DNA from: Deltaproteobacteria bacterium | Lineage (GTDB): Bacteria; Desulfobacterota; DSM-4660; Desulfatiglandales; HGW-15 | DNA: 40,642 bases | Direction of reading: 5' to 3' | NCBI GenBank assembly: GCA_019308985.1 | Contig: JAFDHB010000046.1 | Span: 1 to 40,642, forward strand | The notes under the pieces: model-generated | Database searches by the model: none | Told to the model about the DNA's origin: nothing | What the model saw: the letters and a program-made list of their open reading frames with translations, nothing else | Part shown: one piece after another, positions 27,166 through 34,702 of the stretch | Layout: each line of letters starts with the position of its first letter | How positions within the stretch are numbered: position 1 is the first letter of the stretch | Translations under genes and position numbers: made by a program

Positions 27166-28562
27166 TGGCTGGAAAGATCTTGATTGTAGATGATGAAAAA
27201 GACATGCTTCTTCTGTTGAAGAGGATTATTTCCGAGGAAACTGATCATGAAGTTCTCTCGGAATCCGACCCATTCAGGGCTCTCAAGTTATTCGAAGAAC
27301 AACCCTTCGACCTGATCATAACCGATTTGAAGATGCCGAAAATGGATGGCATCAAGTTGCTCGACGAAGTGAAGAAAATCAGGCCAATGACCTCCTTCAT
27401 TGTTATAACAGCATACGCCACTATTGACACCGCAGTAGAGGCAATCAAAAAGGGGGCCTATGATTACATATCCAAACCCTTTCGCAGGGAGCGTATCCTT
27501 CTGACCATAGACAAGGCCATGAAATGGCAGGGTATGGAAAAAGAAAACGTCAAACTTCGGCAGGCATTGGCGGAAAAAGGAAACCTTACACCCCAGGTAG
27601 GGGTAACCCCGATGATGAAGGAGGTATTTGATCGTGTCAGGCAAGTGGCCCCCACCACGGCCACTGTACTGATAACGGGTGCCACGGGGACCGGAAAAGA
27701 GTTAGTCGCCAGGGCAATTCATAGAAACAGCCTGAGAAGCTCCAAGAGATTTGTTACCATTAACTGTACGGCAATCCCCGAGCAAGTCATAGAAAGTGAG
27801 CTTTTTGGACATGTAAAAGGGGCCTTTACCGGGGCATGGAAGGACAAGAAGGGCCTGGTCGAGGAAGCAAACGAAGGAACCCTTTTTCTCGATGAAATAG
27901 GTGACCTGAATCCCAACATGCAGACCAAACTCCTTCGGCTTCTCCAGGAAGGCGAATACAAACCCGTAGGGAGCGTGGTCACCAAGAAGGCTGACCTGCG
28001 TATTATAGCGGCAACGAACCATAACCTGCGGGCGGATATAGAAGAGGGGCAATTCAGGGAAGACCTTTATTACCGTCTGAACGTCGTCCATATTCACCTG
28101 CCTTGTCTGAAGCAAAGAAAACAGGACGTCTCCCTTTTGGCTTACCATTTCCTTCAAAAGTATGCGCGGGTGTACCAGAAAGACGTTCATGAAATATCGC
28201 CTGCTGCCATGCAGATCCTTATGGCTCAGGAATTTCCCGGTAATATCAGAGAGCTGGAAAATATTATAGAGCGCGGTGTGATATTTTGCAGGGGCTCCAC
28301 CCTGGAGGTGAGGGACTTGTTCCTGGACAATGAACAGAACGCATTCTATCCTGAGACGGCGTGCGACGTATCTCATATCCCCTTTAAGGAGGCGAAAGAT
28401 GTAATGCTCAAACTGTTTCATTCTCAGTACATCAGATCCCTTCTCAGGGAGAGCGGGGGGAACATAAGCAGGGCAGCAGAAGTAGCAGGGATTCGAAGGC
28501 AATACCTTCATCGATTGATGAAAGAAGCAGGAATCAACGGCGAGGAATTCCGTTCCCAGTAG
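27162..28562 (+). CDS. NtrC-type sigma-54-dependent response regulator
   Basis: This is a 466-residue protein from ATG 27162, which overlaps the kinase stop; ATG 27165 is also possible. The receiver has D55 in LIITDLKMPKMDG and YDYISKPF. The central AAA+ domain has Walker A GATGTGKE, the sigma-54 contact loop GAFTGA, Walker B TLFLDEIGDL and the arginine-finger region FREDLYYRLNV. A Fis-type helix-turn-helix ends the protein (NISRAAEVAGIRRQYLHRLM). It is the only receiver in the window with a DNA-binding output. Sigma-54 promoter matches lie on both sides of it, so it is the best candidate for the island's transcriptional activator. Its 3' end overlaps a convergent CBS gene by 29 bp. Confidence 0.96.
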   Translation: MMAGKILIVDDEKDMLLLLKRIISEETDHEVLSESDPFRALKLFEEQPFDLIITDLKMPKMDGIKLLDEVKKIRPMTSFIVITAYATIDTAVEAIKKGAYDYISKPFRRERILLTIDKAMKWQGMEKENVKLRQALAEKGNLTPQVGVTPMMKEVFDRVRQVAPTTATVLITGATGTGKELVARAIHRNSLRSSKRFVTINCTAIPEQVIESELFGHVKGAFTGAWKDKKGLVEEANEGTLFLDEIGDLNPNMQTKLLRLLQEGEYKPVGSVVTKKADLRIIAATNHNLRADIEEGQFREDLYYRLNVVHIHLPCLKQRKQDVSLLAYHFLQKYARVYQKDVHEISPAAMQILMAQEFPGNIRELENIIERGVIFCRGSTLEVRDLFLDNEQNAFYPETACDVSHIPFKEAKDVMLKLFHSQYIRSLLRESGGNISRAAEVAGIRRQYLHRLMKEAGINGEEFRSQ

Positions 28563-28791
28563 TTATCTTGGAAGGATTTTGGATCCCGAGTTTATCAAGG
28601 GCCTCCTTAAGGTATACCAGGCCAAGGGGCCGGCCCCTTTTTACTACGGCCAGACATCTGAGGTTATGCTTTAGCATCAACTCGACTGCGTGGACAAGGC
28701 TATCGTCCAAAGAGGCCGAAGGCTGGAGCGGGGTTTGCTGCCTGAAGGGCGCCAGGATCTCTGCTACTTTCGCGGCTTCTATTCTCGGCAT
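28534..28791 (-). CDS. Small single-CBS-domain protein
   Basis: This is an 85-residue protein from ATG 28791, preceded by GGGGGAAAG. It contains one CBS-like motif: LDDSLVHAVELMLKHNLRCLAVVKRGRPLGLVYLKEAL. A lone CBS motif would need to dimerise to form the usual nucleotide-binding pair. The gene runs convergent to the sigma-54 activator and overlaps its last 29 bp. A strong sigma-54 promoter match about 70 bp upstream on the same strand supports it as a real gene. The function is unknown; by analogy with the two receiver-CBS proteins nearby it may respond to adenine nucleotides. Confidence 0.72.
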   Translation of the reverse strand: MPRIEAAKVAEILAPFRQQTPLQPSASLDDSLVHAVELMLKHNLRCLAVVKRGRPLGLVYLKEALDKLGIQNPSKITTGNGIPRR

Positions 28792-28859
28792 CTTTCCCCC
28801 CGGGGAAAAGGCTCCCGCAAAAAGAGAGCGTCATCCCCTATTTCTTTTCTTCTTTCAAA

Positions 28860-28875
28860 TGCAAGACAAGTGCCA
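28860..28875 (-). promoter_or_regulatory. Sigma-54 promoter for the small CBS gene
   Basis: On the minus strand TGGCACTTGTCTTGCA matches TGGCACGN4TTGCA at all fixed positions but one (T for G at position 7). The predicted start is near 28849, giving a leader of about 58 nt before ATG 28791. In the rest of the 563-bp gap 28792-29354 the only other thing seen is the plus-strand sigma-54 promoter at 29258. Confidence 0.65.
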
Positions 28876-29257
28876 CGGTTACATTTCGCCTTTCGTCCAG
28901 TATGATACCTTTCGCACTTCCCCTGTGGGTGTACTATTGTCAACGGCCATATGACAAAGCGTTCCCTATGTGTCATCTTTCTTTCCTCTCCTGGAGGTGG
29001 AATCAGCGGCTCGTCATCGCTTTTCAAAGAACCCTGTGTTAGATTCATACACGTAAAAAGTGGGAGATTATCTCTCAAAATACTTAACACGCCGATATTG
29101 AGAAATTTCGCGTCACTTCGGCTCTTCAAACAGCCCTGAGTATCATGGCACCATGGGAAGTGATGCAAGATTTCAAATGTCTTTGGCTAGCTCTTTACAT
29201 CTAATAGCACGTTGCAGTTAGCAGTTAGGCGGGGTCATGTCCTAACCTTTCTTGTCT

Positions 29258-29273
29258 TGGCACATATCTTGAA
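29258..29273 (+). promoter_or_regulatory. Sigma-54 promoter for the CaCA antiporter gene
   Basis: TGGCACATATCTTGAA matches the -24 element TGGCAC and has TTGA in place of TTGC at -12, with correct spacing. It lies about 80 bp before ATG 29355. It is nearly identical to the element at 30583, which supports a shared function. Confidence 0.55.
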
Positions 29274-29354
29274 ATCTTTCCCCCAGCAAGATGCCATCTG
29301 ACAGCCGGCATATTATTCGATTCTGTAAGGTGTTGGGCCGGGAAAGGAGGATAT

Positions 29355-30422
29355 ATGCTGCACACTATGTTGAGATTCATAGGCGATGAGGCCATGTTGA
29401 GAGAAATCGTGGCTGGGCTGCCCGTGATGGTTTTACTGGCCGTTATTGTTGTCTGTGTTCTGGCCCTCTCCAAGGGGGCCAATTGTATGATTGACGGTGT
29501 GGTTCAGCTTTCACGCAGGACAGGACTGCCGAGGATAGTCATCGGTGCCACGATTATTTCCCTCGGCACCACCACACCAGAAGCGGTTGTCTCCGTAATG
29601 GCCGCGTGGATGGGGGACCCGGGACTTGCCCTGGGTAACGGCGTGGGCTCCATTATTGCTGATACCGGCCTCATCTTCGGACTTACGTGTCTGCTGGCGC
29701 CGGTCCCGGTAAACCGGTATATTCTCAATCGTACCGGCTGGGTGCAGGTGGGTGCCGCAACACTGCTTGTGGCTATATCAGTCGTTATTCTGGTGGCAAC
29801 CCGAGGGAGCCCCGTCATTTTTCGGGAGGTGGGCCTGTTCCTTTTGGTCTTGCTCGGGATTTACATGTACATGACCTACACCTGGGCCAAGAAGGGGGGG
29901 GAATTGGCCCTGGAAGGGGAACAACTGGATGCTTCCGAACTGGCGGGCCTGGTAAAATGTTGGCTCATGCTCCTTGGTGGACTTTTCCTGGTCGTGGCGG
30001 GGGCCCGGATACTGGTACCCAGTGCGGCAGAGATAGCTCTCAGGCTGGGGGTGCCCAACGATGTCATCGCCGCTACCATGGTGGCTTTTGGAACCTCTGT
30101 GCCGGAATTGATGACGGCTATAGCCTCTGTCAGGAAAGGTCACCCTGAAATCACGGTCGGAAACGTCGTGGGGGCCGATGTATTGAACTGCCTTTTTGTC
30201 ATCGGTGCCGCATCTGCCGCCAGGCCCCTGGCGATTCCGGAAAACTTCTTTCTTTTCCACTTTCCGGCGATGCTCGCTATTCTTTACTCCTTCAGGTTTT
30301 TCATTTACAGAAACAGGGACGGTCGTTTCAAGAAATTCCAGGGTGCCTGGCTACTTGGTCTCTATATGTTCTATGTGTTTCTGCAATACGGTATGAATAT
30401 CGGCACAGTGGAAGGGGTGTGA
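29355..30422 (+). CDS. Sodium/calcium-exchanger-family (CaCA) cation antiporter
   Basis: This is a 355-residue membrane protein with about ten hydrophobic segments and the two inverted alpha repeats of the CaCA family. Repeat 1 reads GATIISLGTTTPEAVVSVMA followed by GNGVGSIIADTG. Repeat 2 reads ATMVAFGTSVPELMTAIAS followed by GNVVGADVLNC. In many bacterial members the second motif is GNxxGSNxxN, so repeat 1 (GSIIADT) and repeat 2 (GADVLNC) are both somewhat divergent. The start follows AAAGGAGG. A sigma-54 promoter match lies about 80 bp upstream. A G8 tract is at 29894-29901. The transported ion (calcium, sodium or another cation) cannot be told from the sequence. Confidence 0.9.
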   Translation: MLHTMLRFIGDEAMLREIVAGLPVMVLLAVIVVCVLALSKGANCMIDGVVQLSRRTGLPRIVIGATIISLGTTTPEAVVSVMAAWMGDPGLALGNGVGSIIADTGLIFGLTCLLAPVPVNRYILNRTGWVQVGAATLLVAISVVILVATRGSPVIFREVGLFLLVLLGIYMYMTYTWAKKGGELALEGEQLDASELAGLVKCWLMLLGGLFLVVAGARILVPSAAEIALRLGVPNDVIAATMVAFGTSVPELMTAIASVRKGHPEITVGNVVGADVLNCLFVIGAASAARPLAIPENFFLFHFPAMLAILYSFRFFIYRNRDGRFKKFQGAWLLGLYMFYVFLQYGMNIGTVEGV

Positions 30423-30582
30423 ATCAGTAAGAAACACCTGTCACTTGCGAGTTTCCAGTGGAACCTTGTACTCTCTATCTCTAAAACGGTGATGTCGGAG
30501 GGACAGGGCGGTAAAGGAACAAACAATTAGTGATATTAATATATTATGGAATCGTAAAAACGAAGATCTCCTCCCTGCCTGT

Positions 30583-30598
30583 TGGCACGTATCTTGAT
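30583..30598 (+). promoter_or_regulatory. Sigma-54 promoter for the TauE/SafE permease gene
   Basis: TGGCACGTATCTTGAT is a full match to the -24 element TGGCACG and has TTGA at -12, with the right spacing. The predicted start leaves a leader of about 70 nt before ATG 30680. The gap 30423-30679 shows nothing else clear. Confidence 0.65.
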
Positions 30599-30679
30599 TA
30601 TAGACGGGGTTAGTTAAGTTGCTAGAAGACTTATTCCGGATTTTGACTTTATTTCAAGTATCACAAGGAGGAGCTTGTT

Positions 30680-31723
30680 ATGCAAAAAGAGGGGAAGATT
30701 CATGGCTGGGAAATAGCCAGAGAGGTGGAAAGGGAAAAGGCAACCATCGCCGAACGCCTCAGGCCGGGGAAAAGACAGATAGTGGCGATAATCTGGGGAC
30801 TGGTGGCATTTGGAGTCATTTTTCTCATCGGGTGCTGGCTGGCGGGGAACCCCTTTGATGCGACCCAGAGGATCCCGTCGGCATATGTCAGGGCGAAGGG
30901 ATGGGTAGGCACCAACGAGTGGGGCATCATCTGGCCGGTAGTAGGACTAGCCCTTTTTTTCGAGTTCATGGACGCTTCCGCGGGTATGGGCTATGGGACT
31001 GCTCTGACTCCACTGCTGTTGGTCCTTGGCTTCGACCCCAAACAGATCGTGCCGGCTGTTATGATCCAGCAGGCCTCCGCCGGCCTGGTAGGGGCCTTCC
31101 TGCACAGGGAGTTTGAAAATGTGGAATGGAAGCTAAGACCAATAATGTCAGAGACCATGAAGTTGTATTTCCTTATAGCAATAATTGGGTGTGCGGCCGT
31201 TACCTTTTCCATCACCGCTGTCTACGCCTATTTCAAGGTGGCCAAGGTATGGATCAAACTCTACGTGGCCTGCCTGCTGCTGGTCATGGGAGCGGTTTCG
31301 CTGTGGCAGGGGAGGATTGAGAGGCCTTATCATCCCAAGCGGATGTTATTCTGGGGTGCCCTGGCAGGGTTTAACAAGGGTGTCGGGGGAGGAGGGTATG
31401 GCCCTGTTGTTACCGTGGGTGGGCTCCTGTCAGGTGTGCCTGTCAAGAGCATGCTCGCTGTGACGGCCATATCAGAGGGCACCGTGTCTTGTTTTTCTAT
31501 CATCGTCTGGCTTTCGCTGCTTGCAGGAGGAGTGACCATTGACTATTTGTTGTTGCCCTCCATGATGCTGCCCACCATGTTTACGGCAGTGGCGGCCCCA
31601 TATACGACCCGCGTCTTTCCAGAAAAGATGTGGAGGATAGTAGTTCCGTTCTACTGCGTCATTGTGGCTATAATTTGCTTCTGTAAGATCATTCCCAGCG
31701 TTATTGCGAAGCTGGCGGGTTAG
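30680..31723 (+). CDS. TauE/SafE-family (TSUP) anion permease
   Basis: This is a 347-residue protein. A hydrophilic N-terminus of about 35 residues is followed by about eight or nine membrane segments. The two TSUP half-repeat signatures are visible: DASAGMGYGTALTPLLLVLGF in the first half and GFNKGVGGGGYGPVVTVGGLL in the second. Family members export or import sulfite, sulfoacetate, taurine-derived or other organosulfur anions. The start follows AAGGAGG, and a sigma-54 promoter match lies upstream. It stands alone between the antiporter and the receiver-CBS operon. The substrate is not predictable from the sequence. Confidence 0.9.
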   Translation: MQKEGKIHGWEIAREVEREKATIAERLRPGKRQIVAIIWGLVAFGVIFLIGCWLAGNPFDATQRIPSAYVRAKGWVGTNEWGIIWPVVGLALFFEFMDASAGMGYGTALTPLLLVLGFDPKQIVPAVMIQQASAGLVGAFLHREFENVEWKLRPIMSETMKLYFLIAIIGCAAVTFSITAVYAYFKVAKVWIKLYVACLLLVMGAVSLWQGRIERPYHPKRMLFWGALAGFNKGVGGGGYGPVVTVGGLLSGVPVKSMLAVTAISEGTVSCFSIIVWLSLLAGGVTIDYLLLPSMMLPTMFTAVAAPYTTRVFPEKMWRIVVPFYCVIVAIICFCKIIPSVIAKLAG

Positions 31724-32132
31724 ATAGTAAACTCCCGCTCCCGGTGAAGGCCTGGTCCCTTGTTTTTGATGGTGGAGGGGACTCCGCCCCTGGGGCGGGA
31801 GCGCACAAAGTTCGGGTATGACCAGCATAATAAAGGGCAATAATCCAGGCTACGGCGCTCCTTCAACGAGACCTCACAGCGACCAGACCTATTTCCGAAG
31901 GCGATTAAGGGGCTTCGGGCTCTCCCTGATATCCATGGGCATCTGCTTTCCCTTGTACCTCACATAATCCTGATTTCAGGTTGCGGCCCAGTCCGCGTGG
32001 TTTGAAAAGGCGTCGTTTTAGTGGTATTATAAACATATTTATTTTCACTCCAAAAAGCCAATGTCATTTGAAGCTCTTGATGAAAGCTTGCTTTGATATG
32101 TAATGCAAGGGGAAGATGAGGGACGCTTTGCC
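31724..32132. other. Intergenic region with possible stem-loop, no recognised gene
   Basis: In this 409-bp gap CGCTCCC (31736-31742) can pair with GGGAGCG (31797-31803), and CCGCC/GGCGG (31784-31798) can form an inner hairpin. There is no T-run, so a rho-independent terminator is not supported. No sigma-54 element was found before the operon at 32133. An AT-rich stretch near 32020-32050 may hold its promoter. Confidence 0.3.
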
Positions 32133-32972
32133 ATGAAGGAGAAAATACGCGTCCTGCTCGTAGATGACGAAAGACAATTCGTGGCAAACATGGCTGCTCT
32201 CTTAAGGACCAGGGGCTTTCATGTGTCCTCGGCATACAATGGTTATGAGGCGGTGGATGCGGTTAAATCAGAGAGATTCGATGTGATCGTTCTTGACCTC
32301 AAGATGCCCGGTATGGATGGACTGAGCACGATGTCTGAGATCAAGAGACTGGCTCCTGATACCGAGGTGATCATGCTCACTGGCCATGCAAGCGTGTCTT
32401 CAGGCATTCGCGCGATACGAGAAGGGGCATTCGATTACCTCATGAAGCCCTGTGACATAGGGCATCTGGCAGAAACGATAAGAGAAGCCCACGAGAGAGA
32501 GGTCATAAGACGCAACCCCGTGCTCTGGCCCAGGGAAAGGGTCGGTGAAATCCCCCTTTGCCCTTTCAGGAGGATCAGGCCGGAAGATCCCCTGCTAACG
32601 GCGTTGGAAATGTTGAGCGGGTTCCCGGCGGAAGAGGCAATAGGGGAAATATATGTCCTGGACCATGAAGACCGACTCCTGGGGATACTGACCAAACGGA
32701 TATTGCTGGAACAAGCCCATAAGAACCTTCCTGCGGGCTCTCTCACGTGGGAGTCCCTGGTCGAGGCCCCGGGCTTGCTGCCCCAGAGAAGGGTGGATGA
32801 AGTCATGCGGTTCCCGGATCTGACTGCCGGGCCCGATGCCTTGCTCAAAGATGTCGCCGAAGAGATGATTGCTCGCAAGCTAAGCTCTGTTCCAGTCATC
32901 GAGGGCGAGATGATGCTCGGGGTTATAAGGCTTAAGGATATTCTGTGGTATGTCGAAAGAGAGATAGAATAG
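32133..32972 (+). CDS. Response regulator with C-terminal CBS-domain pair
   Basis: This is a 279-residue protein from ATG 32133, with GAGGGA nine bases upstream; ATG 32103 is less likely. Receiver features are VDDERQF, D55 in VIVLDLKMPGMDG, IMLTGHASVSSG and FDYLMKPCDIGHL. After a linker come two degenerate CBS motifs: IRPEDPLLTALEML through EIYVLDHEDRLLGILTKRILLE, and RVDEVMRFPDLTAGPDALLKDVAEEM through SSVPVIEGEMMLGVIRLKDIL. It is the first gene of the operon that continues with a kinase homologue (29 bp gap) and the acetyltransferase-deacetylase fusion. Receiver plus CBS recalls the AcuB component of the Bacillus acu operon, although AcuB has CBS and ACT domains and no receiver. Confidence 0.9.
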   Translation: MKEKIRVLLVDDERQFVANMAALLRTRGFHVSSAYNGYEAVDAVKSERFDVIVLDLKMPGMDGLSTMSEIKRLAPDTEVIMLTGHASVSSGIRAIREGAFDYLMKPCDIGHLAETIREAHEREVIRRNPVLWPRERVGEIPLCPFRRIRPEDPLLTALEMLSGFPAEEAIGEIYVLDHEDRLLGILTKRILLEQAHKNLPAGSLTWESLVEAPGLLPQRRVDEVMRFPDLTAGPDALLKDVAEEMIARKLSSVPVIEGEMMLGVIRLKDILWYVEREIE

Positions 32973-33001
32973 GAAATAGAAAGTAGGGGCTAACAGGAGC
33001 G

Positions 33002-34702
33002 ATGAGAAAGGGCTCCAATAATACGGTTAATATCACCAGGAAAGACTTTCCATATTTTCGGGGAATATGGAACAGGGTAGTCCTGGCGCTCCTGGCTGCC
33101 TCTTTTGTCCCCCTCATCTTGATCGGTGGGGTGATGTATTTCTATGCCATGTCAATGCTCAAAGAGAGTGTCGGGGGAAATCTGCAAAGGGAGGTCGTTC
33201 ACCACAAGGAGACAATAGATGGATTTTTTGAGGCTCGGATCAGGGAGTTGCGGCTCCTCTCTTCGAACTTGAGCCTGGAATCCTTTTCAAAGGCCGAGAC
33301 CCTGGAAGCGGTATTTCATTCACTGAGGAGTGAAGTGCCCTGCTTTACGGACCTTGGTGTCGTTGATGAGGATGGGCGACACCTGGCCTATGTGGGCCCT
33401 TACGACCTCATCTCCCGAAATTACAAGGAAACTGAATGGTTCAGATCCGTGATGGAACAGGGCGAGTATGTGAGTGACTTGTTCCTGGGATTTCGCAACG
33501 AGCCTCACCTCATCATTGCCGTGAAAACGGAAGGAGATGGCGGTGCATGGGTCCTGCGGGCGACCGTGGACGGCGAATATTTGGACAGGATGGTCTCCAG
33601 TATTGACATTTCCGGCAGTGGCGAGGCCTTTCTCATCAACCGCGAGGGGGTCTTTCAGAGTAACCCAAGCGCGGGGAAAGGGCTCATGACACGCTTTGAG
33701 CTCGGGGAAATAGAGCCCTTTGAAGGAGTGAAAATGTTGGAGAGTAAAGGAGAAGTGCATGCCATGGTATGGCTGGATAAGGCACCATGGATGTGCGTAG
33801 TAAAGATTGACCGGGCAACTGTTCACAACTCTCTTCAACGGACCCGAACCATCAGCATTTTCGTCTTCGTGCTTGGGGGTATCCTGATCGTCATGACGGT
33901 TCTTTTGACCACGAATTACCTGGTAGCGCAACTGGAGGTCAAGCAGCAAAGCCTCAGCGCACTGAAACAAAGGTTTCAAAGCACCAGCCACATTGTAACG
34001 GCAGTGGAGCTTTATTCCGGGTTTCTTCGTGAAATCGGGGATACCTTGGCGAACATTGACGTGGCCACGGTGTGGTGCTCAGAGGCAGTCAAGCAGAAGG
34101 ACCTTCAGGAGATAGCTCATGGTGCTAACCAGATCAGGTCCGAGGTGGCCAGGGGCAGGAAATCCATCGAGAAGATGGCGGATTTTATGAGGCCGCGGGA
34201 GCCGATAGCCTCAGAGACAAACATAAACGAACTATTGCGTGAAGTCCTGGACGCTGTTGGCAGCGAGCTGCGCTTCAGACACATCAGGGTGCAAACGTCC
34301 TTTCAAAGAGATATTCCCACGGTTGCCAGCGATCGGTGGAAGCTGAGGCTGGTCTTCCTGAACATAATTCTTAACGCCCTGTATGCCATAGACAAGGGGG
34401 GGGATATCCGTATTTCAACGAAGCAGGAAAAGGGCGGGGTCGTGGTGAATGTCGTGGATAGTGGACCAGGGATCCCGGAACAAGAGATCGAAACGATATT
34501 TGATCCCTTTTTCACCACCAGGACAGGGCATATAGGCCTCGGCCTTACTACTTGTCGAGAGATCATGGATCAATTGGGGGGAGGCATCTCTGCCAGGAAT
34601 AGCCCTGGACAGGGAGCCTCCTTCACCATCCTGATTCCCTTCAAGATGAGGCCTCCCGGGAGTCACGAGACTGTGCCATCCGCAACGGCCTCTCCGTCAT
34701 GA
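33002..34702 (+). CDS. dCache histidine-kinase homologue lacking the phospho-accepting histidine
   Basis: This is a 566-residue protein, the third of the dCache paralogue family. Membrane segments lie at about residues 23-47 and 283-307. The sensor has DLGVVDEDG, AYVGPYDL, EYVSDLFLGFRNEPHLIIAV and LRATVDG. Where the paralogues have [15 protein letters not shown], this protein has YSGFLREIGDTLANI. The histidine is R343 (codon CGT, 34028-34030) and the following NNP is GDT. The ATPase part looks largely usable (IILNALYAI, DSGPGIP, FDPFFTT), with the G2 loop shortened to TGHIGLGL. It probably senses a ligand and signals by conformation or phosphatase-like action rather than autophosphorylation. 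Its stop overlaps the start of the acetyltransferase-deacetylase gene (ATGA), so the two are translationally coupled. Confidence 0.9.
   Translation: MRKGSNNTVNITRKDFPYFRGIWNRVVLALLAASFVPLILIGGVMYFYAMSMLKESVGGNLQREVVHHKETIDGFFEARIRELRLLSSNLSLESFSKAETLEAVFHSLRSEVPCFTDLGVVDEDGRHLAYVGPYDLISRNYKETEWFRSVMEQGEYVSDLFLGFRNEPHLIIAVKTEGDGGAWVLRATVDGEYLDRMVSSIDISGSGEAFLINREGVFQSNPSAGKGLMTRFELGEIEPFEGVKMLESKGEVHAMVWLDKAPWMCVVKIDRATVHNSLQRTRTISIFVFVLGGILIVMTVLLTTNYLVAQLEVKQQSLSALKQRFQSTSHIVTAVELYSGFLREIGDTLANIDVATVWCSEAVKQKDLQEIAHGANQIRSEVARGRKSIEKMADFMRPREPIASETNINELLREVLDAVGSELRFRHIRVQTSFQRDIPTVASDRWKLRLVFLNIILNALYAIDKGGDIRISTKQEKGGVVVNVVDSGPGIPEQEIETIFDPFFTTRTGHIGLGLTTCREIMDQLGGGISARNSPGQGASFTILIPFKMRPPGSHETVPSATASPS

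Noticed and set aside
28779..29168. 129-codon minus-strand frame between the CBS gene and the antiporter
   Set aside because: It has no recognisable domain or ribosome-binding site, and it spans the sigma-54 promoter of the CBS gene.
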